DNA from: Archegozetes longisetosus | Lineage: Eukaryota; Arthropoda; Arachnida; Sarcoptiformes; Trhypochthoniidae | Reading direction: 5' to 3' | NCBI GenBank assembly: GCA_018873245.2 | Contig: JAEMBT020000005.1 | Coordinates: 4,078,001-4,142,000, forward strand | Length of the DNA stretch: 64,000 bases | In this document: one piece after another, positions 1 to 11,141 of the stretch | How the letters are laid out: every line of letters begins with the position of its first letter | Position numbering within the stretch: the first letter of the stretch is position 1 | The notes under the pieces: model-generated | Seen by the model: the letters and a program-made list of their open reading frames with translations, nothing else | Told to the model about the DNA's origin: nothing | The model's database searches: none | Made by a program: the position numbers and the translations under genes

Positions 1-961
1 TGTTTTTATTACAACAGTCGACAAGTTTCATATGATTTAATGAACTTTTCATTGGTTTAAATGGGTTGAAGTCAAAGTTCTCGATAAATAGGACTTAATT
101 GATTGCGTGCAGCACTTAATGAGATGTATTTGTATTCATATTAATATGTTTCTGTCACCATTAAGAGGCTGATCAAACTCGAGGCAAAGATATGATTAAT
201 ATTTGCTAATTAAGTGGATCCACGTGTGATTCACATGAACAAAGAAGTAAAGGTTCTTTAGATGTATAGCTATAGATAGAATTACTTTTCAAGTAATTGA
301 GGGAATGTCAAGGATATGTTATTTAACTTGTTTATTAAGCCATGTATTGTAAGTCTATTCAGTTATAAAGTCTACTCAGTTATAAAGTCTATTGAGTTAT
401 ACATTGCAAGTCTCGAGCCTATCGCGAGTCGCAACACCGAGTCAGATGTGGGACAGAGCTGGAAAGTATATAAACAAGGAAATGTTGTCCAAACTTGTTG
501 CTATGCAATAAGACAGTCCTAGTGGTGAAGACTCTCTTAGACTGACAGCACAGCCTGTGGTATAAACCCTCTTAGACTGACAGCTTATTCTCATATTGAA
601 CAAAACTTATGAACCGTTTGTTTGTTGCTATGCGGCCTTAACTGACAAAAAGCTTTTTTACAGCCTAGTAAAGACGAGTTTAATGCGGACCACAGGACCT
701 CTAAGGTTCTAATACGTCAGTCACCAATTTATTTGTGCTTTTTCGAAGATTTTTAAGTGTTTTTCATTGATTTTTAAGTGTTTTTCACTCATTTCCAAGA
801 CGTTTTGCCGGTAAACAAACTTGAGAAGAGTTGAAATCCAGCTTCTGTTGAGTAGTGGCAAAGTTGTTATTATTTCTACAAAGTTGTTATCATTGCTACA
901 AAAGTTGTTATCATTTCTACAAATTTCAACAAAAAAGGGTTTGAGTGAGTTTGAAAGGAAA
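1..961. other. Upstream region / 5' UTR of the activin-type gene
   Basis: I see no protein-coding gene here. A TATA-like TATATAAA lies at 467-474. The 16-mer CTCTTAGACTGACAGC occurs twice, at 534-549 and 569-584. Three tandem copies of a 20-21-bp unit (AAAGTTGTTATCATTTCTAC) lie at about 860-921, just before the ATG at 962. The reading frame of the first activin exon is open upstream to about 821 but has no ATG there, so I treat this part as leader. The promoter assignment is inference only. Confidence 0.4.
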
Positions 962-3900
962 ATGAATGGAAAAAGTGTTTGGTTTTTAGCAGTTCTGCTA
1001 ATATTTAGTCAGTTAAGAAATTGTGAATTTTATATAATTTCAGAGTCAGAAAAAACTGGCGATGTTTTACTTAACAGTTTTTTAGAGAGTAAACAACTTG
1101 ATAACAATGCTTTGAATACTGAAAGTACTTATGATAGTGCGAAAGTTAGTGAAAGTAGAACTTCAATTGGAAACCAAACGCTACTTAAGCCAAGTCAACT
1201 TTCACCTAAAAAACTCAACCAAAAGCAGAAGCCCTGCTATTCCTGCAATTCAGACAAGATTCCAATAAGTCTAGCCGAAGAGCAACACAGGCAGAGATTG
1301 GAATATATTAAACAACAAATTCTTTTGAAGCTTGGAATGAATAAAGCCCCTAAACTGGACAACAAGAAGATCGACAGTTCAGCATGTAATACATAACAAT
1401 TAGATTCATAACAATTATATATATAAGAACTATATGCATAACAATTAAATTCATATGAATTAGATTCATATGAATTGTATGCATAAGAATTAGTTTCACT
1501 ATAATTATATGCATAAGAATTTGATGCATAAGAACTATATGCACAAGAGTTAAAGAATTTTAATGAGAAATTATTTGTTTGACAGATATACAGCTATTAG
1601 AAGCGTCTTCATTAGCAATACTGCCAAAAGCTGAAAGTGAAGTGATTGTAAAGCCAGTACCTGAGGGGTCAGATAAGCTTTTTATTTTTCCTACAAGCAA
1701 AAAATTCAATGCTCCCGCGTTCAATCTGTCAGTGGCTCAAAAATCTTTTGGTATCAATTATATTAAGAAGATTACTTTATTTGTCAAACAACGCTCTTAT
1801 TATTCATATTTCGACCAAAACAGTGTTGACCAAGAGATTACTCTTGTTTCTGCTACAGCTCCCAATGAAGACTTGACTCCTTATGAAGATATAACTAATA
1901 TGAGAGTTCTTGGACAAGTAAATCCCCAAACACTGAACTCAATCGATAAACAATCGTTTCATAATTGGCTCCAATACGACGTAACCAAACTACTTAAGCC
2001 TGAAGTTACTAAACTAAATAAATTAGTCTCAATCGACACTGACAGTTTAGAAATTAAAAACTCTTTTCTAACTGTAGAGTACAATCATAACACTGTGAGT
2101 AATACTTTACTTTTTATGCTAAATTTACTTTTTTCTAATAGTTATTATGTCAAATATTCGCGATATTTAATAGTGTTTTGTATTTAATCTCATATAATTG
2201 ATATTTCAGTAGTGATTTTATATTGATTTTGGGTTAGGTTTGTCTTCATTAGTAAGCAATTTATTGAGAGAATACTCAGAATAAGTCAAAGTTAACTGTA
2301 ATTAAGTTGAAGGGCTAAAATTGTCTGATTTATCAAATGATTGCGATTGTGACGAGGAAAAACTTTAAGAATATCTTTTCTTGATATGATAGTTTGCTTG
2401 TTCGCCAATCAGTGATTTGCACGCAATGCTCAATCGAACTGCAACTTATGAGATAATAAGAAACCAAGTCTTAAACTTATTGCGTATTAATTAAGTCCAA
2501 TCTTATTATTTTCTTATACAACAACTAAGTTTATGATTTAATTCAACCTTTGATTTGTGCGACATTTAGGCTAAAAATAGAGAAATGCAAAGTCTTCTAA
2601 GTACAAAAATATAACTAAATATCTGAAGATCACATTTAACCACTGATAAAAAAACTGAAGTAAACTGTCAATTTGTTGTTTTCAATGTCGAGATATAAAA
2701 GATATTAAGGATTAAAATTCTAAAAATAAATCATAGTATTGAGCAGAGGGAGTGTGAGATAAAGTTAATATTTGGTATTAAAGTGTTAGCAATGTTTGTT
2801 TAAAAAGCATTAAATATATTTATTTTATAAATAAGATATGAACGTGTCTTTTCTAATGGAAGCTATTGCTCTAATTTATGAGTATTTATAATCTTTATTG
2901 AACGTATATGTGATAGTTATTTTATCTTTTACTTAACATTCAATGCTTCTGTTTAACTTATCCTTCTTTCCCTTTCTCACTATTTTCATACCTAATCATA
3001 CGAACAAACAATGAATTTGTTATTTATTCCTTCTATAAGATTTTTATATGACAACAATTAAACAAAACTAATCTAACTTTGCTAATCCATAACTTAAAAT
3101 CTCACTGCACCTTTTATTTAATGTTTAATGAGAACCTATAAGCAAACAAAGCTTGAGAACATAATTCTAAATTGACTGACAACTTACGCAAAAGCCACCA
3201 ATAATTAACTAAATAGCTGTGAATGTTGTCGCAAATTTACAAACATTAAAGGCTGTTTGTTTGCAATGAGTATAACTTGAGGTGAAGCAAATTTGTTCTA
3301 CTTTTGTAGAGTACACAAAGTTTGCAAGTGCTAAAATGACAGATTATGATGTTCGAAATTTAAGTAAACAGTTTCCTAGTTAGTTATCTATTGAAAAGCT
3401 GATTTACAAATCGATAATATAAGAATGATCGAAAGTTTTCCATGCATCATATCTGTTTCTAACATAAATATAAGTGATCTTTGGAAAAGATTTGAGTCAT
3501 TTATCTATTTGTTGATAACGTTCTCAACAAGTATTGCACACGTTCGGTTTTGTTTATCTCTTATTACTTACTGAGAATCAAATTTGAAGTGACTTGATAA
3601 CTACTTCAATTATCTTTCCTAATTTCAATTATTAGCTGTATCGACAACTAAGGATTACTTTAACTATAGAATTGATGTGATCATTTTTCTCTAAATCATC
3701 TCTTGTCTCATTAGAAACTGATTATTTCGCAATTAGTTTCTAATCTAAATAACTTATTATTCAATTATTCAATGTAATTGAAGTAGTTCTCATACAATTT
3801 TGCTCTCACAACAAATTTATTATCTTTTCTATATTGTTACAAATCTTATCTGTGTTGCTTGAAAACATGTTCAAAAGATGTCTTAATTAGATATCTACTA

Positions 3901-6489
3901 ATTTCTTGATTCGTATGGAAACTATTTCTTTAGTTCTTAATTATATAGTTATATAACATTAAGTTATTTTCATATTTTTCATTTGAAATTTCGATCGTAA
4001 ACTTAAGTCCTTGTATTGAATCGAGCAGTCTAGCATTTCGAAAGTAAATCTCCAATAATGGCTGATAATTATCAGAGACAGACAAGTGATGTCATATTGT
4101 AGTTTGCTAAATGAAAAATTGAGATCCACTCGCCAAAATAAGTTTATAATTAGTAGCAGACCATAATTTACAGACTGATTAGAATTGATTGAAGGACTAA
4201 ACTGAAGGACTCGTAAACACTTTATCGTTAAACTTTTTGACGATTCCGAGAATTATATCCCACTTATCTACTTAGTAGTCATTCGATTACTCGTTTCGTA
4301 ACTCCATTTCTACCAAATATCCAATATATTCCTTAATTACTCTTAAGCTTATACTAGTCCTCAACCAAATCCAAACTTTAAATCATCGGGAATTTTATTG
4401 AAAATTTCAAAACATCAGATTAGGATCTGTGGTATTTAATTAATCTTAGTTCATAATAAGTTAAGATGAAAACCAGTTTGAACTAACTCGATTTTATGAC
4501 TTTCTTGAGATGAGCTACATTTGTAAACATATTGTTACAGATATTTGAAATTTTAATTCTTTTAACATAGCCTAATTAAGTATTTATTTAAAATGTCAAA
4601 ACTACTCTTCATAACACAAACTCCATGATTCATCCACTACCACATCATATAATTAGTTATTTTAGAACTTAAATCTATTTGAACAAAGTTGTTCCCCTAC
4701 TCAAAGCTTAATGTTAAGCACTACTCGAACAGAAAATGCTCTAAAATCCTAAAAACATCAAATTAGGAGATATGATTTGGGTAATAATGTTTTACGGAAA
4801 CTTACATTAAAGTTATAAATAGATGTTTACGGAGTTCAAAAATTAAAAAGTTCAATAGTATAGCAACGAATGTAAAAATTAAGGTTCAATATTAGATCAA
4901 AGCCATTGAGTAACATATGCCTATCAAGTGTTTAAAGAGCCAATCAATATTTCAATAATAAAAGTTCAATAAATCAAAATATCAATTATCACTTTGTTTA
5001 GCATTATTTCCATTCTGTCATTAGCCTCAAATCTTAAATAAACACCATTACAAATGAAGTGATTAAAACTTATCAAAACAACTATTTCAATATGAATCGC
5101 TTATTGTGTTGAGTTTGTTATGAAGCAACCAGTATAAAGGTTTCAAATTGACATAAACTTATTTTACGAATCATCATGTTTCCCAGAATCGAACATCATA
5201 TCTATTTCATACTTACACAAATTATCACTTTGTTGGTGTCAGTTCAGCCCAAACTTGATTTTTTATCCTTAACTTTCGTTGATTATCTCACTAATCACTA
5301 TATTGGGAGCCATATGGGGCCACTAAAACAGTTTAACGCCAAGCTATCTCACCTTATCCTCAGCTTAGTTTCAATTATTACGCCAACATTTCTTAGAGGA
5401 ACTTAGAATAAGTATCTCGACAAATCTATTTTGATTGTTTCCTTCTGTTAAAAACTCAGGGTTAAGAAAGTGAAGGGATCAGATAATATGATTTCTGTGG
5501 ATTCGATCAGCATTTGTCCTTAAACTTTGAAAGCACTAAACTTTTTAAACACTCACTTTATATTCTACAGTTAAACCTGTAGTTAAGTTGTTTTTAGAAA
5601 GAATAAAATAAGCCTTAATTTCTTATGAATTTATCTCTTTCTTAAAAAGGCTTAACCGTGTGTTGAAAATAGATCAATTTTACTGTCATTAGTAAAGTGT
5701 GCATATTTTCAAATTACAGAACACAAGAATTAAGAGAAGTATTGACTGTAATGGCAATTCCTCTGCCTGCTGTCGAGAAAATTTTTACGTTAACTTCACC
5801 ACTATAGGTAAAACAATGAATCTTTAAATTGATTGTCGCTTCTATTTATGTCTAATTGACTTAACTTTTCTCTAATTAGGTTGGGATAATTGGATTTTGC
5901 AACCCATTGGTTACAACGCAAATTACTGCAAAGGTATTGCTTGTTTGATTAATTCTGCTTCGCACTAGTTCAATAATCTTGTTTACGAATAATTTGAGGA
6001 ATTCAATAATTAGTTTAACCTTAATCTGTTTATTTGAAGGCAAATGTGATATAAGTCATGCACGCTATCATCACACAACTGTTATCGGTAAGTATCTCAT
6101 ACCAATTCAATATAGTATAGCATTATATCCTCGAATAGTATCATATCATAGAATATATTATATCATTCAATATATCATATCATCAAATAGTATCGTATCA
6201 TAGGATAGCATCATATCATACCATCATTTCAACGCTACTAAGACTATACTTTTCGCTAATTTCTAGTTATAGCTCTTCGAAAACACAATCTATTTGTAGA
6301 ATTGGAGGCTAAGTTATTAATCAAAATAAATTAATTTATATTATTTTGATAGGCAAGTATCCAGCTATCAGTTTGTGCTGTTCGCCAAGGGAAATGAGCC
6401 ACATTTCACTCATTTATGTCGACAACAGCGGGGATGTCTTTCAAAAGAATTTGCCGAATATGGTGGTCGAGTCCTGCGATTGTGCTTAG
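962..6489 (+). CDS. TGF-beta superfamily ligand, activin/inhibin-beta class (six exons)
   Basis: Exons are 962-1385, 1586-2094, 5720-5807, 5880-5933, 6040-6087 and 6353-6489, all phase-consistent, giving about 419 aa. The protein starts with a signal peptide (MNGKSVWFLAVLLIFSQ), followed by a propeptide whose CYSC pair and RLEYIKQQILLKLGM helix resemble activin and myostatin prodomains. A furin-type RIKR site is encoded in exon 3. The mature part is 102 aa with nine cysteines in the activin/TGF-beta order (DC, ACCR, NYCKGKC, LCC, SCDCA) and the motif IGWDNWILQPIGYNANYC. The CC pair before FYVNF separates it from BMPs. By family it is a secreted disulfide-linked dimer that signals through activin-type receptors and Smad2. 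Only 21 residues lie between the KC and LCC cysteines, shorter than in vertebrate activins. It could be the dawdle, Activin-beta or myoglianin orthologue; I cannot decide which. I chose the ATG at 962 because the upstream extension lacks an ATG. Confidence 0.93.
1386..1585 (+). repeat. Intron 1 of the activin gene, built of a degenerate tandem repeat
   Basis: From about 1396 to 1560 the intron is a run of degenerate 15- and 30-bp units of the form ATGCATAAGAATTATA. The repeat keeps an opposite-strand frame open, but that frame is pure repeat (MHIVLMH-like) and not a gene. The GT at 1386 and AG at 1585 flank it and keep codon phase. Confidence 0.8.
2095..5719 (+). other. Large intron 2 of the activin gene
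   Basis: This 3.6-kb intron separates the propeptide exons from the mature-domain exons. The donor is GTGAGT at 2095 and the acceptor is TTACAG ending at 5719. The sequence is uniformly AT-rich. I see no exon with family similarity and no recognised mobile element. The 76-codon open frame near 5176-5406 has no recognisable similarity and I treat it as chance. Confidence 0.7.
6092..6225 (+). repeat. ATATCAT-type satellite in activin intron 5
   Basis: There are many short imperfect copies of ATCATATCAT / ATAGTATCATATCAT, directly after the donor at 6088. The whole intron is 6088-6352. Confidence 0.7.
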
Positions 6490-8280
6490 CTTTAATATAA
6501 TTCTCTATATGGAATAACAATTAAATTAAATGATCCACTAGCTATCATTAATTAGTCCTATCATAATCTTATATAACTTGTGATAAATTGTGTCAATACA
6601 CAACTCTATAGAGTTGTGTCAACACAATTCTATTGAGATTTTTCATTAGTAACTTATTAATGAATCACTATTTTTCTAAGTTAGCTCTAAATGTCTCTCA
6701 TATTTTGTATTTCAATTATATTTCAAATACAATTCATTGCTAAATAAAGTTGATTTCTTATTATTTAATTATCTGACAGGTATCAAATTATATCGAACTG
6801 AAGTGACGATGCCACAAAATTTCCAGTGGGGTGCACAAAGTCTTAAATTTAGAGTTGGGTCACATATTTTGATCAAATACATATTTCTGATTGAAATTTA
6901 TTCGTTTAACAGTTTTAAACTTGAATTACAATTTATTTTCACTTTATCTTTTCGTAATTGTAACAAATTAAGAAAATTTTATATTGAAAAATATGCAACT
7001 CAAGGTCATGTTAGATAGAAATTTCAATTAGTGGTGGCCCTACACTCATTTCGCTCTTGCCTATCTAACTAAGTTTGCTTTTTCGTTAAAGACATTTGAG
7101 AAATTGCCCCATGGGTTGCAAGGGTGTTATCTCATAGCATTTATTCATAAAACACAAAAATAGCTTATCAAAATTTACATTAGAATTTCGGATACCAATT
7201 AGCTTCAAATTTTAGTAGTAATCTTGTTAATGAGTTATATAATTAGTTATTTGAAGCCAGTTTGAGTCTGCTGTTACCTAACTCATAGATTGAAAAATAA
7301 TAACTAGGCAGGATTTCAATTGAATCCAAAGTAAAAAGATATTTTAAAGCAATTTCAACAAAATAACATTTTGATTAGATCTGTTGATTTATTGCAAGAA
7401 AGGCAAAATCCAAATGTTAATTGCCTGTCCAAAGTGTAAGATAACGTATTTATCATTGTTAAACATTTTTTACTTAACTTATCGCAAATCCTTGTTCTTC
7501 AGATTCATTTTTTAGCTATTTACTCACTATTTATGCTTTTATTATTGCTTCTATTTCAGGAGCTCCGCATAAAAGTAGCTTTCGGTAAATTTCTTTTCAG
7601 TCCAATTAATTTATTAATCAATTTTTAGTTAATCTTTCATTATTTTATATGTAAAAAGCAAAAAATACTGATTTCGAAACAAGCTTTTAGTCAAATATAG
7701 ACATGATTTTGAAAATCTTTCAATAGATTTCTGAAATTTCTGGAAAGTTAGTGAATAAATATATTTATGTACAGCACAACATAAAAGACAAAGTTTGATT
7801 CTAAAAGAATTTAAAATACTAGTACTCACTTCTCAGTATGACAAATATCCAGTCTAAATATTGAAAATATTCTGTCTTTGTCTGTTCTCTATTTTTCACA
7901 ACTCGATTTAAGAGAAATTCAGTACAGTTTATTATTAAATCATTACAATTTTCTAGAGATTACAAAATTAGAATATAGATAAAAAGTCTTAATGCAAAAA
8001 ACTAGTCTAGTATTGATGTCATTTTTTAATTATTACTTATTAACACTTATTAAAAAACAATTTTGAATCGCAATAAAAGTCGAGAGTTAATAATTGAAAG
8101 AATGAGTGAATATATCACAGCTAGGTCAACCAATACATTATGTGAAACGGTTACAGTGAAAACTTTTCAAGGATACAGTAAAACTTGTCGTACTTTGACA
8201 AGTACTTAGGTGGTTTTTAAAAAACAATATAAATATCTAGTGAAATAAATGACTTAGCCATTCTTAAAAACTTCTCTACT

Positions 8281-8536
8281 ATATCGTGACCTCAGTGCTA
8301 TAATGCGCTAACTCAGGAAAGTATGTTTTGGACAAATTTCAGTTTAAAGTTTAGAATCGTAATTCCAAGATACTATAATAGTTGTATTCGAATTGATATT
8401 TTTGGAAATCTATTTCAAACTTTTCAGATTCGATTCGAGAAACTTATAGAGATTTTATATCTTACTTCAAAAGTAGTGTTAACTCATTTTGTCAAAATTT
8501 TCGAGTTAGCACATTATAGCACTGAGGTGACGATAT
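8281..8536. mobile_element. Candidate MITE/foldback element with 34-bp inverted repeats
   Basis: The left arm, 8281-8314, reads ATATCGTGACCTCAGTGCTA then TAATGCGCTAACTC. The reverse complement of 8503-8536 is the same apart from two mismatches. The arms flank 188 bp of AT-rich sequence without a coding region. This is the shape of a small non-autonomous DNA transposon or a foldback element. I cannot see an obvious target-site duplication, and I did not see a second full copy in the window, so the mobile-element label is inference. Confidence 0.5.
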
Positions 8537-9012
8537 GTCAAAGTTGGACAAGTTTATTCTATTGATTCAGGATGATTCAGACTTAAGCTTACACTTCATC
8601 CTATTATTGCAAATCACGTTCACTAACAATAACTTATAGTTTATGTTATTGCTTAGTGGCATTTAAAGATATTTAGTTCGACTCGTTCATAGTTGATAAT
8701 GAGATCTATTCAAATTATGCTAAACGTAAATATTTTTAAGTCTAAGATAATCAATTTTTCGAATGCATTCAACTCTAAGTGCTTAAACTTGACTGATATT
8801 GATGCGTTTGTGCTGCAACTATCGGTGGGGGAATCAGATTTAAGAATTAGCAAAATCTAACTGAACACAAATGTGGGCTCCATTTGCAGAAGTCTATCAT
8901 TTCAGAATTTAGAATCAATTCTGTAAGAATGAGTAATTTTATAAGCTTATGCATAGAAATTGACATATTTTATTGTTTATTGATATCATTGAAAGACTAT
9001 TTTAATTGTTGA

Positions 9013-9073
9013 TTGACCTAACTTGACCTGACCTGACCTAACCTAACCTAACCTAACCTAATCTAACCTAACC
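9013..9073 (-). repeat. Interstitial (TTAGG)n telomere-type repeat
   Basis: The plus strand reads CCTAA repeated (GACCTAACTTGACCTGACCT, then five CCTAA units, then ATCTAACCTAACC). Read on the minus strand this is TTAGG, the canonical arthropod telomere repeat, with some GTCAGG variants. It lies between the stop codon of the minus-strand LOTUS gene (9101) and its candidate poly(A) signals (8969-8981), so it is probably transcribed as part of the 3' UTR. Confidence 0.85.
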
Positions 9074-9100
9074 AAATCGTAATATTAATTTTATAACAAC

Positions 9101-10609
9101 TCATTTAATTTTGAGTCCTTTGTTTTTGTAAATGAGGTAGGGTTGGTTTTTGACTTTTTCTTTCACATCAATATCAATCTCTTTAGATAGATCAGTGAAC
9201 AGCTGTTTCATAGTTTTATAGCCGTATTGTTGGGCTTCTATGTTTTCATCATATACAATGTGGTAAGCTGCCGCAAAATCTTCCACTAGAAACAGTGACT
9301 TTGGATTCGATTCATAAATCTTCTTAATTATATACAAAACTCTCATCTTGAATACTCTATCAAATCGCTTTCTCTTTATTCCGCTTTCATTCTTTGTCGT
9401 TCTTGTTGCAGGACTGCTCTCCACAAGGATCCATTCGTCCATATCTTTGTTTTGATTTTCAGGCTTTTTTAAGTGAAACACATCCAATGCGCAAAACATT
9501 TCTAGCGGTGAACCAAAACCCCATTTGCCGACTATAAGCGGAACTCGAAATCTTTTGAAATACTCTTCAGTGAACTTATTTGCAGGCATTCCGTTTGGAT
9601 TCTTACGCAAAATTGTGCGAAAATTATCTAATTCTTTTTGAGGAATCATCGAAACTAATTTCTCATCCTTACCAAAATCATTAACCAATTGATTGCTTGC
9701 GCTTTCGTTTTTATTTTGGAAGACGCCTATTGAGTTATTAACTGTATCTTCTTGAAAACTTCCGTGAATTGATTGCTTTTTTGGGATTTCGTTCGCTTTA
9801 TGAAAGCCAACAATCGAGTCATTTTTTGTATTTTCTGTTTTCTTATTCAGACGATTGATAGATCGTTCGCTCGAATTTCGCAACGACTTGACAGCAATTA
9901 TTTGAATGCCATTCTCATTATCTACTAATTTAACAAAATCTGACAAATCCATTAAGTATTCTTCAAGACATGAATAGCCGATTTCTTTATATTGTGGGTA
10001 ATGTCCGTGAGTTAATTTGTAAACAATAGGAAAGTTATAAATATTGATTCCTTCATAAAATTTATCCATCAATTGCTTTATTTTCATTCTGTCGCTCACA
10101 GGAATCACACGATTGTAAGGAAGTGGGCAAACAGCTCTGTGTTTGCCATTCCTCTGATTTGATCCAATCCTCATGTTACTCATTTTATGATTTAATTCCA
10201 GATCATTTTCATTGGCTTCCAGTGAATACGGTTTAAACGTTTTGATCTTATTATAAGGTCTTCTGTCGACATAGTTTCCAGAATTTGGGTTCAAAACTGT
10301 TTTGTCTTTATCTTGCTTTTGTCCATCCACTAATCGTTTGATGTGATCTGTTTTGTGGTCACTCTTCGCAAATACTATGAAATCTAACTCATTTTGATGG
10401 TTGTCTTGAACTAGAATTCCAACACAATCATCGATCTCTCTGAGAAAATTCAAAACCGATTCAAATCCCAATTGACGAAATGGCAATTCGTATCCGATTT
10501 CGTCTTTAAATCTTCGTAAAAACTGCCTTAAAGTCAAACCATTTCGATACGATATGAGCAGAGATCGAATGAGTTGCTTCAATTCTTCAAGTTTGTGTTT
10601 ATTTTCCAT
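9101..10609 (-). CDS. Intronless protein with four LOTUS/OST-HTH-like domains
   Basis: This is a 502-aa uninterrupted frame with an ATG start. Residues 4-82 (LIRSLLISYRNGLTLRQFLR, then the GYELPFRQLGFESVLNFL core) are a clear N-terminal LOTUS domain as in TDRD5/TDRD7 (Tejas/Tapas). Further LOTUS-like units lie at about 174-242 (PIVYKLTHGHYPQYKEIGYS, LEEYL), 323-398 (a KFTEEYFKRFRVPL and KWGFGSPLEMF pattern) and, weaker, 416-497 (VEDFAAAYHIVYDE, QQYGYKTMKQL). Polar linkers separate them. LOTUS domains bind Vasa-type helicases or structured RNA and act in germ granules and the piRNA pathway. TDRD5/7 proteins continue into Tudor domains; none is present here, and the MARF1 NYN nuclease domain is also absent. 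It is head-to-head with the BRMS1L-like gene, 532 bp apart. Germline function is inferred from the family, and the fourth domain is the least certain. Confidence 0.85.
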   Translation of the reverse strand: MENKHKLEELKQLIRSLLISYRNGLTLRQFLRRFKDEIGYELPFRQLGFESVLNFLREIDDCVGILVQDNHQNELDFIVFAKSDHKTDHIKRLVDGQKQDKDKTVLNPNSGNYVDRRPYNKIKTFKPYSLEANENDLELNHKMSNMRIGSNQRNGKHRAVCPLPYNRVIPVSDRMKIKQLMDKFYEGINIYNFPIVYKLTHGHYPQYKEIGYSCLEEYLMDLSDFVKLVDNENGIQIIAVKSLRNSSERSINRLNKKTENTKNDSIVGFHKANEIPKKQSIHGSFQEDTVNNSIGVFQNKNESASNQLVNDFGKDEKLVSMIPQKELDNFRTILRKNPNGMPANKFTEEYFKRFRVPLIVGKWGFGSPLEMFCALDVFHLKKPENQNKDMDEWILVESSPATRTTKNESGIKRKRFDRVFKMRVLYIIKKIYESNPKSLFLVEDFAAAYHIVYDENIEAQQYGYKTMKQLFTDLSKEIDIDVKEKVKNQPYLIYKNKGLKIK

Positions 10610-11141
10610 ATTTTTGTTGAATTAATTGTTGGTGTTGTTTGTCACATAATTATAACAATTTAAACTAAATATTAATCAGTAACCAAATTCAAAATAGTTT
10701 GTATTTCGAGCAAAACTCTTGCAAAACATGTTCGTAAACTTGAGGGATCTTTCAATGAGTAAAATCTGAAGTTACTCTAAATTAAAACTAATCATTTCGT
10801 GATCTTATGTGTGATTCTTTGTAAAAATAATATAACATTAATATAAGCAAAAACATTCGATTTGATAAGAGGATCATAAATCAATAGTCGAATTATTAAA
10901 ATTACTATTAAAATGAGTTTAAAAATTGAAGATTGATAAACAGAGGTACTTAAATGAGACGACAATCCCTTAAGCAAAATGATTATTATTTTGAGCGCCA
11001 TTGCATTGACTGAATTTCTATTTAAAATTGTGTCATTTTTCACATAGATTCAAATTTATACCTAGTACATGTTTTCAATTTGATTATTTAATAACTTTAA
11101 GTCTTCAATAAATTTTAGTCTTCAATGTTCATCACTTAAAA
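10610..11141. promoter_or_regulatory. Shared divergent promoter region, LOTUS gene / BRMS1L
   Basis: This 532-bp AT-rich spacer lies between two start codons pointing away from each other, so it must hold both leaders and both promoters. I see no clear TATA box or conserved motif that fixes a start site. The 83-codon frame at 10792-11043 is a chance open frame. Confidence 0.45.

Larger units (their letters stand above)
6490..9100. other. Intergenic spacer between the activin and LOTUS genes
   Basis: The two flanking genes converge here. I see no convincing gene. The open frames at 6737-7018, 7629-7829 and 8323-8565 are AT-rich and match nothing I recognise. AATAAA at about 6743 could serve the activin transcript. 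On the other strand, two AATAAA motifs (TTTATT at 8969-8974 and 8976-8981) could serve the LOTUS gene. The spacer contains the inverted repeat at 8281-8536 and the telomere-type repeat at 9013-9073. Confidence 0.6.

Noticed and set aside
1350..1544. Minus-strand 64-codon frame in the activin gene
   Set aside because: It is the translation of the intronic satellite, and it begins inside a plus-strand exon.
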